DNA of 64,000 nucleotides from Lachnospiraceae bacterium. GTDB taxonomy: Bacteria; Bacillota; Clostridia; Lachnospirales; Lachnospiraceae. Within the stretch, counting starts at the first letter, position 1; each line of letters begins with the position of its first letter. Below the pieces are notes generated by a model that saw only the letters and a list, made by a program, of their open reading frames with translations, did no database searches and was not told the DNA's origin. Positions 33,648-43,813 of this stretch are shown piece after piece. The translations under genes and the position numbers were made by a program. The stretch is taken from the NCBI GenBank assembly GCA_022510615.1, contig JAFLTC010000011.1, positions 1-64,000 of the forward strand, given 5' to 3'.

Positions 33648-34679
33648 ATGGATTACAAAAAAGCAGGAGTTGACATTGAGGCGGGCTATAAAGCCGTATC
33701 ATTGATGAAGGAGCATATTGCCTCTACGATGCGCCCGGAGGTTCTGACAGATATCGGCGGCTTTTCCGGTGCATTCTCCATGAAAAAATTTATGGATATG
33801 GAGGAGCCGACACTGGTTTCCGGTACCGATGGAGTTGGTACAAAGCTGAAGCTGGCATTTATTCTGGACAAGCATGATACAATCGGTATTGACTGTGTTG
33901 CCATGTGTGTGAATGATATTGCCTGTGCCGGTGGAGAGCCGTTATTTTTCTTAGACTATATTGCCTGTGGGAAAAACGAGCCGGAGAAAATTGCCAAAAT
34001 TGTCAGTGGTGTGGCAGAGGGCTGCCGTCAGGCGGATTCTGCATTAATTGGCGGAGAGACAGCGGAAATGCCGGGGTTTTATCCGGCGGAAGAATATGAC
34101 CTTGCCGGTTTTTCCGTGGGAATTGTGGATAAAAAGCAAATGATTACCGGCAAAAATTTAAAGCCGGGAGATGTACTGGTAGGTATGGCTTCCTCCGGTA
34201 TTCACAGCAACGGTTATTCCTTAGTCCGCAGTGTGTTTTCCATGAATGTGAAAACCTTAAATCATAAATATGAAAGTCTGGAAAGTGACTTAACCTTAGG
34301 GGAGACCCTTCTGCTTCCGACAAAAATCTATGTCAAGGCCCTTCGGAGTATCAAGGAGGCAGGCGTGACCATTAAGGCATGCAGCCATATTACCGGAGGC
34401 GGTTTCTATGAAAATATTCCAAGAATGTTAAAGGCGGGAACCCACGCTGTTGTAAATAAGGGAAGCTTTGTTATTCCTCCTATCTTTAAGATGTTAGCAA
34501 GAGATGGAGATGTAAAGGAAGAGGCCATGTTTAATACCTATAACATGGGTGTCGGTATGGTTACTGCTGTCGATAAGGCAGATGTGGACAAGACGGCGGA
34601 GGCTATTATAGCTGCCGGAGAGACCCCATATGTGCTGGGTGAAATTAAAGCCGGAGAGAAAGGAATTACCATATGTTAA
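33648..34679 (+). CDS. purM: Phosphoribosylformylglycinamidine cyclo-ligase (AIR synthetase)
   Basis: The fifth step of de novo purine synthesis; closes the imidazole ring using ATP. The protein of 343 residues has the standard length. Markers are [14 protein letters not shown] at the N-terminus, [49 protein letters not shown] and [14 protein letters not shown] strong AGGAGG precedes the ATG. It overlaps purN by 7 bp. Confidence 0.96.
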   Translation: MDYKKAGVDIEAGYKAVSLMKEHIASTMRPEVLTDIGGFSGAFSMKKFMDMEEPTLVSGTDGVGTKLKLAFILDKHDTIGIDCVAMCVNDIACAGGEPLFFLDYIACGKNEPEKIAKIVSGVAEGCRQADSALIGGETAEMPGFYPAEEYDLAGFSVGIVDKKQMITGKNLKPGDVLVGMASSGIHSNGYSLVRSVFSMNVKTLNHKYESLESDLTLGETLLLPTKIYVKALRSIKEAGVTIKACSHITGGGFYENIPRMLKAGTHAVVNKGSFVIPPIFKMLARDGDVKEEAMFNTYNMGVGMVTAVDKADVDKTAEAIIAAGETPYVLGEIKAGEKGITIC

Positions 34680-35296
34680 ATGTAGCGGTATTAGTATCCG
34701 GGGGCGGTACAAATTTACAGGCAATACTGGACAGTATTGACAATGGCACCATCACAAATGCAAAGGTTTCCCTTGTCGTCAGTAATAAACCGGGTGCCTA
34801 TGCTTTGGAGAGGGGAGCGAAAAAGGGCATTGCCGGAACCGTACTTGTGCCAAAGGAGTTTGCCACAAGGGAGGAATTTGGAGAAGTCCTGATTCAGACA
34901 TTGGAAGAGGCTTCCATTAATCTGGTAGTGCTGGCGGGATATCTTGTCATTTTGCCGGAAAATTTTGTGAGGCACTATTACGGGCGAATGATTAATATTC
35001 ATCCGTCTTTGATTCCTTCCCACTGCGGAGCCGGTTATTATGGATTAAAGGTACATGAAAGTGTGCTGGCAAGAGGAAATAAAGTAACGGGAGCTACCGT
35101 TCATTTTGTAGATGAGGGGACAGACAGCGGACCGATTATTTTGCAAAAAGCAGTGGAGGTACAGGAGGAGGACACACCGGAAACATTACAAAAACGTGTA
35201 ATGGAACAGGCAGAGTGGAAAATTCTTCCGGAGGCAATCCATTTGATTGCCAATGATAAAATTGAGATTGTGAATAATCTTGTAAAGAGAAAATAA
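34673..35296 (+). CDS. purN: Phosphoribosylglycinamide formyltransferase (GART)
   Basis: Transfers a formyl group from 10-formyl-tetrahydrofolate to glycinamide ribonucleotide. The protein of 207 residues begins [16 protein letters not shown] (substrate phosphate loop). It has the catalytic Asn-His region [13 protein letters not shown] and the Asp segment [14 protein letters not shown]. The insertion CGAGYYG after the His loop is common in Clostridia. The formyl donor can come from Fhs encoded at 49.7 kb. Confidence 0.95.
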   Translation: MLNVAVLVSGGGTNLQAILDSIDNGTITNAKVSLVVSNKPGAYALERGAKKGIAGTVLVPKEFATREEFGEVLIQTLEEASINLVVLAGYLVILPENFVRHYYGRMINIHPSLIPSHCGAGYYGLKVHESVLARGNKVTGATVHFVDEGTDSGPIILQKAVEVQEEDTPETLQKRVMEQAEWKILPEAIHLIANDKIEIVNNLVKRK

Positions 35297-35319
35297 TACA
35301 GAATACAGGAGGGTTTGTT

Positions 35320-36585
35320 TTGAAAGTTCTGATTGTAGGAAGCGGTGGACGTGAACATGCCATTGTTGCCAGTGTGGCGAAGAGCAGCCAGGTCAATAAA
35401 ATTTATTGTGCACCGGGAAATGCCGGTATCGGGCAGATTGCAGAATGTGTGGATATTGGCGCCATGGAATTTGAAAAGCTGGCGGATTTTGCGGAGAAAA
35501 ATGAAATAGGACTGACCATTATCGGGATGGATGACCCGTTGGTGGGCGGTGTAGTAGATGTATTTGAAAAGAGAGGGCTTCGTGTTTTCGGACCGAGAAA
35601 AAATGCGGCGATTATCGAAGGGTCCAAGGCATTTTCCAAGGATTTAATGAAAAAATACGGTATTCCCACAGCCGCTTATGAGAACTTTACAAATCCGGAG
35701 GAAGCACTTGCTTATCTGGAAACGGCTAAAATGCCAATCGTATTGAAGGCAGATGGACTGGCTCTGGGAAAGGGAGTACTGATTTGTAATACGTTAGAGG
35801 AGGCAAAGACCGGTGTCAGGACATTGATGTTAGATAAGCAATTCGGAGATGCCGGTAATACCATAGTTATTGAAGAATTTATAACGGGACCGGAAGTATC
35901 GGTGCTCTGTTATTGTGACGGAACTCATATTAAACCGATGACCAGCGCCCAGGACCACAAACGTGCCAAGGATGGGGATAAGGGATTAAATACCGGCGGT
36001 ATGGGAACCTTTTCTCCCACTCCTTTTTATACCGAGGATGTCAAAAAATTCTGTGAGGAGAAAATATATCAGCCGACAATGGATGCCATGAAGGCAGAGG
36101 GACGGGATTTTGTCGGAATTCTGTTTGTGGGACTGATGCTGACAGAGGACGGTCCTAAGGTACTGGAATACAATGCCAGATTTGGTGACCCGGAGGCTCA
36201 AGTTGTACTTCCCCGTATGAAGAATGATGTGATTGAGGTAATGAATGCCTGCATCGACGGGAAATTAGATACGGTGGATCTGCAGTTTGAAGATAACGCA
36301 GCCGTCTGTGTCGTATTAGCATCGGACGGATATCCGGAACATTATGAAAAGGGAAAACTCATTACCGGATTTGAAAACTTTGAGGGAAAAGAAGACTATT
36401 ATGTCTTCCATGCCGGAACAAAACAGACCGAAGAGGGCATCGTTACCAATGGCGGGCGTGTCCTTGGTGTGACGGCAAAGGGTGCCAGTTTAAAAGAGGC
36501 AAGAAAAAATGCCTATGAGGCAGTGGAGCTAATACATTTTGAAAATAAATATATGAGAACAGATATCGGAAAGGAGCTAGTATAA
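35320..36585 (+). CDS. purD: Phosphoribosylamine-glycine ligase (GAR synthetase)
   Basis: The second step of purine synthesis; an ATP-grasp ligase joining glycine to phosphoribosylamine. The protein of 421 residues begins [16 protein letters not shown], contains [14 protein letters not shown] in the ATP-grasp domain, [19 protein letters not shown] and [16 protein letters not shown]. The start is TTG at 35320 behind GGAGGG; no nearby ATG fits the family N-terminus. The neighbouring glyA can supply or consume glycine, making a coherent operon. Confidence 0.95.
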   Translation: MKVLIVGSGGREHAIVASVAKSSQVNKIYCAPGNAGIGQIAECVDIGAMEFEKLADFAEKNEIGLTIIGMDDPLVGGVVDVFEKRGLRVFGPRKNAAIIEGSKAFSKDLMKKYGIPTAAYENFTNPEEALAYLETAKMPIVLKADGLALGKGVLICNTLEEAKTGVRTLMLDKQFGDAGNTIVIEEFITGPEVSVLCYCDGTHIKPMTSAQDHKRAKDGDKGLNTGGMGTFSPTPFYTEDVKKFCEEKIYQPTMDAMKAEGRDFVGILFVGLMLTEDGPKVLEYNARFGDPEAQVVLPRMKNDVIEVMNACIDGKLDTVDLQFEDNAAVCVVLASDGYPEHYEKGKLITGFENFEGKEDYYVFHAGTKQTEEGIVTNGGRVLGVTAKGASLKEARKNAYEAVELIHFENKYMRTDIGKELV

Positions 36586-36587
36586 TT

Positions 36588-37826
36588 ATGTATTCTTTTG
36601 ATGAGGTAAAAAAGGCTGACCCGGAGTTAGCCAAGGCAATGGAACTGGAAACCGGTCGCCAGAATGACCATATTGAGTTAATTGCGTCCGAGAACTTTGT
36701 GAGCAAGGCGGTGATGGCTGCCATGGGAAGTACTTTGACCAATAAATATGCGGAAGGATATCCGGGCAAACGCTACTACGGTGGCTGTCAGTTTGTGGAT
36801 ATGGTGGAGGAATTGGCAAGGGAGCGTGCGAAAAAGCTTTTTGGCTGTACCTATGTAAATGTTCAGCCACATTCCGGTGCCCAGGCAAATATGGCAGTGT
36901 TTTTTGCCCTTGTAAAACCGGGAGAAACGGTAATGGGTATGAATCTTGACCACGGCGGACATCTCTCCCATGGAAGTCCGGCGAATATATCCGGTACCTA
37001 TTACAATATTGTACCGTATGGGGTAGATGATACCGGTTTTATTGATTATGATGAGGTGGAGCGCATTGCCAAAGAATGTAAGCCGAAAATGATTATTGCC
37101 GGAGCCAGTGCTTACTGCCGTAAAATTGATTTTAAGAGATTCCGTGAGATTGCGGATGAGGTAGGGGCTTTTCTCATGGTAGATATGGCTCATATAGCCG
37201 GTCTTGTAGCTTCCGGCTATCACGAGAGCCCGATACCGTATGCCCATGTTGTTACGACGACAACACACAAAACCCTGAGGGGACCTCGTGGTGGTATGAT
37301 TCTTTCTTCTGAAGAATTTGCTGGCGAGTACAAATTGAACAAATCCATTTTCCCGGGAACCCAGGGTGGTCCGCTGATGCATGTCATTGCAGCCAAGGCA
37401 GTCTGTTTTAAAGAGGCTTTGGATGACAGCTTTAAGGAATACGGAAAAAATATTATTGACAACGCACAGGCACTCTGCAAGGGGCTTCTCAATCGTGGCA
37501 TTAACATTGTTTCCGGTGGAACGGACAATCACTTGATGTTAGTGGACCTTGTGGATAAAGGGCTTACCGGAAAAGAAGTAGAAGCATGGTTAGATGAGGC
37601 CAATATCACTGCCAATAAAAATACGATTCCGAATGATCCACAGTCACCGTTTGTGACAAGCGGAGTCCGTCTGGGAACAGCGGCCGTGACAAGCCGCGGT
37701 ATGAATACAGGGGATATGGACCAGATTGCCGAGGCGATTGCCATGCTGATTGATGACCATGAGGCAAATAAGGAAAAGGCGAAGGCGATTGTAAAGACAT
37801 TGACGGACAAATATCCGTTATATTGA
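36588..37826 (+). CDS. glyA: Serine hydroxymethyltransferase
   Basis: A PLP enzyme converting serine plus tetrahydrofolate into glycine plus 5,10-methylene-tetrahydrofolate. The protein of 412 residues shows [33 protein letters not shown], the cofactor lysine in [15 protein letters not shown] (near residue 227), and [11 protein letters not shown]. It starts 2 bp after the purD stop, so it is translated from the same mRNA. It links glycine and one-carbon supply to the adjacent purine genes. Confidence 0.96.
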   Translation: MYSFDEVKKADPELAKAMELETGRQNDHIELIASENFVSKAVMAAMGSTLTNKYAEGYPGKRYYGGCQFVDMVEELARERAKKLFGCTYVNVQPHSGAQANMAVFFALVKPGETVMGMNLDHGGHLSHGSPANISGTYYNIVPYGVDDTGFIDYDEVERIAKECKPKMIIAGASAYCRKIDFKRFREIADEVGAFLMVDMAHIAGLVASGYHESPIPYAHVVTTTTHKTLRGPRGGMILSSEEFAGEYKLNKSIFPGTQGGPLMHVIAAKAVCFKEALDDSFKEYGKNIIDNAQALCKGLLNRGINIVSGGTDNHLMLVDLVDKGLTGKEVEAWLDEANITANKNTIPNDPQSPFVTSGVRLGTAAVTSRGMNTGDMDQIAEAIAMLIDDHEANKEKAKAIVKTLTDKYPLY

Positions 37827-37877
37827 TAGGAGTGATAGCGTGAAAAGTCATGCTGATGCTTCGGAATGGAGGTTGTT

Positions 37878-38519
37878 ATGCTAGAAAGTAAAGCAAAACA
37901 TTATGAGATATTAGCCGGTAAAATGATTGAAAAACTGAAGCTTCGCCAGATGGAAGGCTATTATGCAGCCACAAAAGAGGATGCTCTTAATCTTGTCAAA
38001 GAAAAGTTTCTGACTAAAGGTGTGTCCGTGGCATGGGGCGGGTCCATGACCTTAAGTGAAACCGGTGTCATGGATTACTTAAAGCAGAGTGAATGTATCA
38101 TATATGATCGCATGGCAGTAAAAACGCCGGAAGAAGAAAAGGCCATGAAGGCCAATATGGTAAATGCAGACTATTTCCTCATGAGTACCAATGCCATTAC
38201 ATTGGACGGGGAATTAGTCAACATTGACGGTTTTGCTAACCGGGTCAGCTTTTTGTGCTACGGGCCGAAAAATGTTTTGATTATTGCCGGTATGAATAAG
38301 GTGGCTTCCAATGTGGCAGAGGCTGTGGACCGGGTGAAAAATATTGCCTCCCCGCCAAATGCCATCCGCTTAAATCGGGATACCCCTTGTGCAAAAACCG
38401 GACGCTGCGGGGATTGTTTTGCAGAGGATTGTATTTGCAGCCAAATTGTAATTACTCGAAGAAGCAGTGTGAAAAATCGAATTAAAGTAATATTGGTGGG
38501 GGAAGAATTAGGATTCTAG
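37878..38519 (+). CDS. LUD-domain protein (LutC/YkgG-like)
   Basis: A 213-residue protein of the lactate-utilisation LUD family (DUF162): YYAATKEDALNLVKEKF, VAWGGSMTLSETGVMDYL, NADYFLMSTNAITLDGELVNIDG. Its C-terminus adds a Cys cluster (CAKTGRCGDCFAEDCICSQ) that could hold a metal or Fe-S cluster. In lutABC operons such proteins serve lactate oxidation; here no LutA or LutB is adjacent, so the role is open. The ATG at 37878 follows GGAGG by 5 bp; the ATG at 37866 overlaps that site and is dismissed. Confidence 0.85.
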   Translation: MLESKAKHYEILAGKMIEKLKLRQMEGYYAATKEDALNLVKEKFLTKGVSVAWGGSMTLSETGVMDYLKQSECIIYDRMAVKTPEEEKAMKANMVNADYFLMSTNAITLDGELVNIDGFANRVSFLCYGPKNVLIIAGMNKVASNVAEAVDRVKNIASPPNAIRLNRDTPCAKTGRCGDCFAEDCICSQIVITRRSSVKNRIKVILVGEELGF

Positions 38520-38532
38520 TTAGGAGTACCAT

Positions 38533-40632
38533 ATGTCAAAACGCCTTTTTATCGCAGAGAAGCCCAGTGTGGCACAGGAATTTGCCAGAATTTTAAAGGT
38601 AGATGCGAGAAGGGGTGACGGATATTTAGAATCGGAAGATACCATTGTGACCTGGTGTGTCGGTCATCTGGTAACGATGAGCTACCCGGAAGTGTATGAT
38701 GAGACCCTGAAAAAATGGGCCTTTGAGACACTTCCGTTTTTACCTGAAACCTTCCGGTATGAAGTCATTCCCAATGTAAAAAAGCAATTTAATATTGTGA
38801 GCGGACTTCTGAACCGTGAGGATGTGGATACGATTTATGTATGCACCGACTCGGGACGTGAGGGAGAGTACATATATCGTCTGGTGGACCAGATGGCGAA
38901 GGTGCCGGATAAGAAGAAAAAACTCCGGGTATGGATTGACTCCCAGACCGAAGATGAAATTAAGCGGGGAATAAGAGAGGCAAAGCCATTGGCAGAATAC
39001 GATAATCTCAGTGATTCTGCTTATTTGCGTGCCAGAGAAGATTATTTGATGGGAATTAATTTTTCCCGTGCCCTTTCTCTGAAATACGGTTACTGGCTGA
39101 ACAATAATTTTCAGAATGAAAAATGGACGTCGGTTTCCGTAGGTCGTGTAATGACCTGTGTTTTAGGAATGGTTGTAACAAGGGAATGGGAAATTCGCAA
39201 CTTTGTCAAAACACCGTTTTACCGGGTGCTTGGGACCTTTGAACTGGAGGGGAAGCAGTTTCAGGGAGAATGGAAGGCGGTAGAGGGCTCAAAATATTTT
39301 GCCTCGCCGGCCTTATATAAGGAGAACGGATTTAAGGAAAAGGAAAATGCTCTGGCTTTAATTGATTCCATGACTCAGCCGGAGCCGGCAGTATCTGTCA
39401 TTGAATCGGTGGAAAAAAAGAGAGAGAGGAAAAATCCGCCGTTACTTTTTAATCTGGCAGAACTGCAGAATTTATCTTCAAAATTATTTAAAATCAGTCC
39501 GGATGAAACACTGGCTATCGTACAGGAATTGTATGAAAAGAAGCTGGTAACGTATCCGAGAACCGATGCCCGTGTACTTTCCAGTGCCGTGGCAAAGGAG
39601 ATTGGAAAAAATTTAAGGGGGCTGCAGGGCTATGAACAGGCAGCACCATATTTATCCTATATCTCGGAAAATCAGACCTATAAGGGACTGGAAAAGACAA
39701 GGTATGTAAACGATAAGCAAATTACCGACCACTATGCCATTATTCCGACGGGACAAGGACTTTCTGCCCTGCAGTCACTGGCACCTACCCAGGCGAAAAT
39801 GTATGAGGTGATTGTGCGGCGTTTTTTGAGCATTTTTTATCCGTCGGCGGTGTACCAGAAGCTAAATGTGTCCGTAAAGGCGGGAGAGGAGCATTTTTTT
39901 ACCTCTGCCAAGATACTGCTGGAGGAGGGATTTCTTCCTGTATCACAGTTTTCCTTTGCCGGTAAGAAAAAGACAGGCGAGGCAGTTTCCGGTGGGGAGG
40001 AGGAAAACGGTGAGGAGTCGGAGTTACAGAATAATGATGACTTAAAGGAAATTCTTGATAGGTTGAAGAAAGATATGCCGGTTTCTTTCCGGGGATGTGA
40101 GGTAAAAGAAGGAGAAACTTCACCGCCAAAGAGATATAATTCCGGTTCCATGATTCTTGCCATGGAAAATGCGGGGCAGCTCATTGAGGATGAAGAACTC
40201 AGAGCTCAGATTAAGGGGAGTGGAATCGGCACCAGTGCTACCCGGGCGGAAATATTGAAAAAGCTTGTTAATATTCATTATTTAAACCTGAATAAGAAAA
40301 CCCAGATTATTACGCCTACTTTGAAGGGGGAACTGGTCTGTGGTATTGTGCGCTATTCCATGCCGGCCATGCTGTCACCGAAGCTGACAGCCAGCTGGGA
40401 AAAGGGGCTCACCGGTGTGGCAGAGGGAGAGATATCAGAGGATGAGTATATGAAGAAACTGACGGGCTTTGTAAGTCAGTTAGTAAATCAGGTGAAGGCA
40501 GAGGATAACAGGGGACGTTTAAATTCCTATTATCAGCTGGCAAAGGTGCATTATAAGGAGAAGAAAAAGAGCGTGAAAAGTAAGAAAAAAGGGAATGAAA
40601 GGGTTCTATCCCGTAAGGATATGAATACTTAA
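38533..40632 (+). CDS. topB: DNA topoisomerase III (type IA)
   Basis: A 699-residue type IA topoisomerase that relaxes or decatenates DNA through a 5'-phosphotyrosine. The TOPRIM domain has RLFIAEKPSVAQEFARIL and VCTDSGREGEYIYRLVD. The catalytic tyrosine lies in LVTYPRTDARVL (near residue 341), followed by SGIGTSATRAEILKKL. The length is typical for Firmicutes TopB and there is no zinc-ribbon tail, only a Lys-rich end. It could also belong to the mobile-element TopB group, but nothing mobile is adjacent. Confidence 0.93.
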   Translation: MSKRLFIAEKPSVAQEFARILKVDARRGDGYLESEDTIVTWCVGHLVTMSYPEVYDETLKKWAFETLPFLPETFRYEVIPNVKKQFNIVSGLLNREDVDTIYVCTDSGREGEYIYRLVDQMAKVPDKKKKLRVWIDSQTEDEIKRGIREAKPLAEYDNLSDSAYLRAREDYLMGINFSRALSLKYGYWLNNNFQNEKWTSVSVGRVMTCVLGMVVTREWEIRNFVKTPFYRVLGTFELEGKQFQGEWKAVEGSKYFASPALYKENGFKEKENALALIDSMTQPEPAVSVIESVEKKRERKNPPLLFNLAELQNLSSKLFKISPDETLAIVQELYEKKLVTYPRTDARVLSSAVAKEIGKNLRGLQGYEQAAPYLSYISENQTYKGLEKTRYVNDKQITDHYAIIPTGQGLSALQSLAPTQAKMYEVIVRRFLSIFYPSAVYQKLNVSVKAGEEHFFTSAKILLEEGFLPVSQFSFAGKKKTGEAVSGGEEENGEESELQNNDDLKEILDRLKKDMPVSFRGCEVKEGETSPPKRYNSGSMILAMENAGQLIEDEELRAQIKGSGIGTSATRAEILKKLVNIHYLNLNKKTQIITPTLKGELVCGIVRYSMPAMLSPKLTASWEKGLTGVAEGEISEDEYMKKLTGFVSQLVNQVKAEDNRGRLNSYYQLAKVHYKEKKKSVKSKKKGNERVLSRKDMNT

Positions 40633-40653
40633 TAGTGAGGAGGAAATATATTT

Positions 40654-41319
40654 ATGAAGGAAATAGCCATCAATTCATTATTTGATACGAAAAATACGAT
40701 TGCCGGTGATATTTTTGCGGGAGTTACATATCCCTATGAGGTGCTTCCGCGAATTCAGAATTTTATTGTGAGTCTGGGGGAAACCCTTCCTTCCGACCGC
40801 TACGAAAAGCGAGGGGAAAATATATGGATAGCGAAATCTGCCACGGTGGCACCTACTGCCAGTATCCATGGTCCGGCTATTATTGATGAGGAGGCAGAAA
40901 TCCGGCACTGCGCCTTTATCCGTGGCAACGCTATTGTGGGAAAGCATGCGGTAGTGGGAAATTCAACAGAGTTGAAAAATGTGATTTTATTTGATTATGT
41001 CCAGGTGCCTCACTACAATTATGTGGGGGACTCGATTCTCGGCTACAAATCCCATATGGGAGCCGGCTCCATTACTTCAAACGTAAAATCCGATAAGTCT
41101 CTTGTTGAAATCCGTGTCGGAGAGGAAAAGGTAAAGACGAATCTGAAAAAGATGGGAGCCATTCTGGGCGATTATGTGGAAGTGGGGTGTGGGAGCATTT
41201 TAAATCCCGGTTCCGTGATTGGAGCAAATACGAATATTTATCCGCTTTCCATGGTGCGGGGCTATGTGCCGTCAGACAGTATTTATAAAAAGCAGGGCGA
41301 GGTGGCAGAGAAGCAGTAA
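40654..41319 (+). CDS. Left-handed beta-helix protein (hexapeptide-repeat transferase-like)
   Basis: A 221-residue protein. From about residue 60 it shows hexapeptide repeats (ATVAPTASIHGPAIIDEEAEIRH, then NAIVGKHAVVGNSTEL, VGCGSILNPGSVIGANTNIYP), the fold of acyltransferases and of GlmU's C-terminal half. It is often annotated as UDP-GlcNAc pyrophosphorylase, but no nucleotidyltransferase domain is present, so that name would be misleading. It probably moves an acyl group onto a sugar or amino sugar. AGGAGG precedes the ATG; it follows topB by 21 bp. Confidence 0.8.
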   Translation: MKEIAINSLFDTKNTIAGDIFAGVTYPYEVLPRIQNFIVSLGETLPSDRYEKRGENIWIAKSATVAPTASIHGPAIIDEEAEIRHCAFIRGNAIVGKHAVVGNSTELKNVILFDYVQVPHYNYVGDSILGYKSHMGAGSITSNVKSDKSLVEIRVGEEKVKTNLKKMGAILGDYVEVGCGSILNPGSVIGANTNIYPLSMVRGYVPSDSIYKKQGEVAEKQ

Positions 41320-41346
41320 GAATGCGGAAAACCCATGCGACAATCA

Positions 41347-41375
41347 TTGACAATATGGGGAAAATATTGTATTAT
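41347..41375 (+). promoter_or_regulatory. Strong promoter of the NifU-like/GGGtGRT operon
   Basis: TTGACA, 17 bp, TATTAT, 39 bp before the ATG at 41415. One of the best promoters in the window. Confidence 0.75.
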
Positions 41376-41414
41376 TTTCAAAGATATGAACAAATTTCTG
41401 AAAGGAGTTACGAC

Positions 41415-42119
41415 ATGATTTATTCACAAGAAGTAGAAAACATGTGCCCGGTTGCTCAGGGTGTCAACCATGGTTGTGCACCGATTCCAGAGGAAGCAAA
41501 ATGGGTAAAGGCAAAAGAAGTTAAAGATATTTCCGGTTTTACTCATGGTGTAGGCTGGTGTGCGCCTCAGCAGGGAGCTTGTAAATTGTCCCTGAATGTG
41601 AAAGAGGGTATTATTCAGGAGGCACTGATTGAGACCATCGGATGTTCGGGAATGACTCACTCTGCCGCAATGGCTGCTGAAATTCTTCCGGGACGTACCG
41701 TAATGGAGGCATTGAATACAGACCTTGTATGTGATGCCATTAACACTGCTATGAGAGAATTATTCCTGCAGATTGTATACGGAAGAACCCAGAGTGCTTT
41801 TTCCGAGGACGGACTTCCGGTAGGTGCGGGCCTTGAGGACCTTGGTAAAGGTCTTCGTTCCCAGGTTGGTACGATGTATGGTACTCTGAAAAAGGGACCT
41901 CGTTATCTTGAAATGGCAGAGGGATATGTAACCGGTATCGCTTTGGATAAGGATGATTTGATTATCGGTTACAAATTTGTAAGCCTTGGTAAAATGACAG
42001 ACTTCATCAAAAAAGGTGATGACCCGAATACTGCATACGAAAAGGCATGCGGACAGTATGGCCGTGTAGAGGATGCAGTAAAAATCATTGACCCTAGAAC
42101 CGATGAAGAGATTAAATAA
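41415..42119 (+). CDS. NifU/IscU-like scaffold-fold protein, partner of GGGtGRT
   Basis: A 234-residue protein with an IscU/NifU-N-like core: ACKLSLNVKEGIIQEALIETIGCSGMTHSAAMAAEILPG matches the strand-helix pattern and two of the Cys positions of Fe-S scaffold proteins (Cys in GACKLS and in IGCSGM). A Cys-containing N-terminus (MCPVAQGVNHGCAP, HGVGWCAPQQGAC) is additional. It always seems to accompany a GGGtGRT protein. The role is unknown; it may carry a metal cluster for its partner. The longer open frame to 41322 contains the promoter; the ATG at 41415 has AAAGGAG 8 bp upstream. Confidence 0.8.
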   Translation: MIYSQEVENMCPVAQGVNHGCAPIPEEAKWVKAKEVKDISGFTHGVGWCAPQQGACKLSLNVKEGIIQEALIETIGCSGMTHSAAMAAEILPGRTVMEALNTDLVCDAINTAMRELFLQIVYGRTQSAFSEDGLPVGAGLEDLGKGLRSQVGTMYGTLKKGPRYLEMAEGYVTGIALDKDDLIIGYKFVSLGKMTDFIKKGDDPNTAYEKACGQYGRVEDAVKIIDPRTDEEIK

Positions 42120-42138
42120 ATAGAGGAGGAACGAGATA

Positions 42139-43149
42139 ATGGCATTATTTGAATCATATGAAAGAAGAATTGATAAAATCAATGGCGTATTAGCTGAATA
42201 TGGTATCTCCTCTATCGAAGAGGCAGAGAAGATTACCAAAGATGCCGGTCTGAATGTATATGACCAGATTAAAGGTATTCAGCCAATTTGTTTTGAAAAT
42301 GCATGCTGGGCTTATACCGTAGGTGCAGCGATTGCAATTAAAAAAGGATGTAAAAGAGCAGCCGATGCAGCAGCAGCAATCGGAGAGGGATTACAGGCAT
42401 TTTGTATTCCGGGTTCTGTTGCCGATACCCGTAAGGTAGGTTTAGGTCATGGTAATCTGGGTAAAATGCTCTTAGAGGAAGAGACAGAGTGTTTCTGCTT
42501 CCTTGCCGGACATGAGTCCTTTGCTGCAGCAGAGGGTGCGATTGGAATCGCAGAGAAGGCAAATAAGGTTCGCAAAAAACCACTTCGTGTTATTCTGAAT
42601 GGTCTGGGAAAAGATGCGGCGCAGATTATTTCCCGTATTAACGGTTTTACCTTTGTGGAAACAGAGTATGATCCATATACCAATACGGTAAAAGAGGTTT
42701 CCCGCAAGGCTTATTCCGATGGACTTCGCTCCAAGGTAAACTGTTATGGTGCCAATGATGTTCAGGAAGGTGTTGCGATTATGCACAAAGAGGGTGTAGA
42801 TGTGTCCATTACCGGTAACTCTACGAACCCGACCCGTTTCCAGCATCCGGTAGCAGGTACATACAAAAAAGAATGTTTAGAGCAGGGTAAGAAATACTTC
42901 TCCGTTGCCTCCGGTGGTGGTACCGGACGTACTCTTCACCCGGATAATATGGCAGCTGGCCCAGCTTCCTACGGTATGACAGATACACTGGGACGTATGC
43001 ACAGTGATGCACAGTTTGCCGGCTCTTCTTCCGTACCGGCCCACGTTGAGATGATGGGTCTGATTGGTGCAGGAAATAACCCAATGGTAGGTATGACTGT
43101 AGCAGTGGCCGTTTCCATTCAGGAAGCAGCGGACAATGGCAAGTTCTAA
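42139..43149 (+). CDS. GGGtGRT family protein
   Basis: A 336-residue cytoplasmic protein carrying the family-defining segment VASGGGTGRTLHPDNMA near residue 265, plus NCYGANDVQEGVAIMHKEGVDVSITGNSTNP and GAGNNPMVGMTVAVAV. The glycine-rich signature looks like a phosphate- or nucleotide-binding loop, but no reaction has been assigned as far as I know. It lies 19 bp after the NifU-like gene with AGAGGAGG before the ATG. Together they form a closed two-gene unit with its own promoter and terminator. Codons look highly biased (GGT, CGT, ATC, TAC), suggesting strong expression. Confidence 0.88.
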   Translation: MALFESYERRIDKINGVLAEYGISSIEEAEKITKDAGLNVYDQIKGIQPICFENACWAYTVGAAIAIKKGCKRAADAAAAIGEGLQAFCIPGSVADTRKVGLGHGNLGKMLLEEETECFCFLAGHESFAAAEGAIGIAEKANKVRKKPLRVILNGLGKDAAQIISRINGFTFVETEYDPYTNTVKEVSRKAYSDGLRSKVNCYGANDVQEGVAIMHKEGVDVSITGNSTNPTRFQHPVAGTYKKECLEQGKKYFSVASGGGTGRTLHPDNMAAGPASYGMTDTLGRMHSDAQFAGSSSVPAHVEMMGLIGAGNNPMVGMTVAVAVSIQEAADNGKF

Positions 43150-43184
43150 AGAAGTATATTTTATTTGAATTAGGTTAAACATTG

Positions 43185-43218
43185 AAAGTACCGCAATCCT
43201 AAGGGATTGCGGTACTTT
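43185..43218 (+). terminator. Rho-independent terminator after the GGGtGRT gene
   Basis: A perfect 15-bp stem, AAAGTACCGCAATCC with GGATTGCGGTACTTT, loop TAAG, followed by GTT. The A/T ends of the stem would allow action in both directions. Confidence 0.8.
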
Positions 43219-43237
43219 GTTCCAAAGAGGGTGTATT

Positions 43238-43771
43238 ATGGATTATTCAAAACTGGAAAACAATATTATTGATGTTTTAAAGGAGGAACAGATAAAGTTA
43301 GGATATCGGAGCGAGACGGTCCGCCTTTATTATCCTCTTAGTTCCCTACAGCATTTTTTAGCCTGTGATTTTGATATTACAAAAATGAAAAAGACATTAC
43401 AAAAATTTGTAGAAACGGCAGAGGACAGCTTGGGTCAAATTGAAATATCCAACGCAGGGGAAAGATTCTGCTTTGCCATACCGCCCAAGGGAGTAGATTA
43501 TGTACATGGAAATCTGGATGACAACGAATTTATCTGTGAATTTATAAGGACAATCGAACGACACGGTTGTACAATAGAGGAAATTATTCAGTTGTTCTAC
43601 CGGTATTCAGATACCGTCTGTGTAAAAAAAACGGAGCATGGCGAATTTGATTATTTATTGTATTTTGAAAATGGAAAGCCCGACAATTTCCGGTATTGCA
43701 TCAGTGATGAGGGCTGTCATATGATTTATCATCGTTTTACCGAGGAAGATTACAGGGATTTTAATTTTTAG
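43238..43771 (+). CDS. DUF3877-like hypothetical protein
   Basis: A 177-residue soluble protein without signal or membrane segments (LENNIIDVLKEEQIKLGYRSETVRLYYPLSSLQHFL). I believe it matches the Lachnospiraceae family DUF3877, from memory. It is acidic, with many aromatic residues in the C-terminal half; function unknown. The ATG at 43238 follows GAGGGTG; the TTG at 43217 lies in the preceding terminator and is dismissed. Confidence 0.65.
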   Translation: MDYSKLENNIIDVLKEEQIKLGYRSETVRLYYPLSSLQHFLACDFDITKMKKTLQKFVETAEDSLGQIEISNAGERFCFAIPPKGVDYVHGNLDDNEFICEFIRTIERHGCTIEEIIQLFYRYSDTVCVKKTEHGEFDYLLYFENGKPDNFRYCISDEGCHMIYHRFTEEDYRDFNF

Positions 43772-43797
43772 TTAACACGATGACACCATCGTGCCAA
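43772..43797. repeat. Palindromic intergenic repeat, copy 3
   Basis: A degenerate full copy: AACACGATG, ACA centre, CCATCGTGCCAA. It directly follows the TAG stop of the DUF3877-like gene and precedes the nitrilase ribosome-binding site. Confidence 0.75.
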
Positions 43798-43813
43798 TAG
43801 AAAAGAGGAAGTT

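Noticed and set aside
36678-37532. A 284-codon minus-strand frame opposite glyA
   Set aside because: Shadow of a highly conserved housekeeping gene; no start signal.
40654-41319. Naming the beta-helix protein a UDP-GlcNAc pyrophosphorylase
   Set aside because: Only the hexapeptide-repeat half is present; the nucleotidyltransferase domain needed for that reaction is absent.
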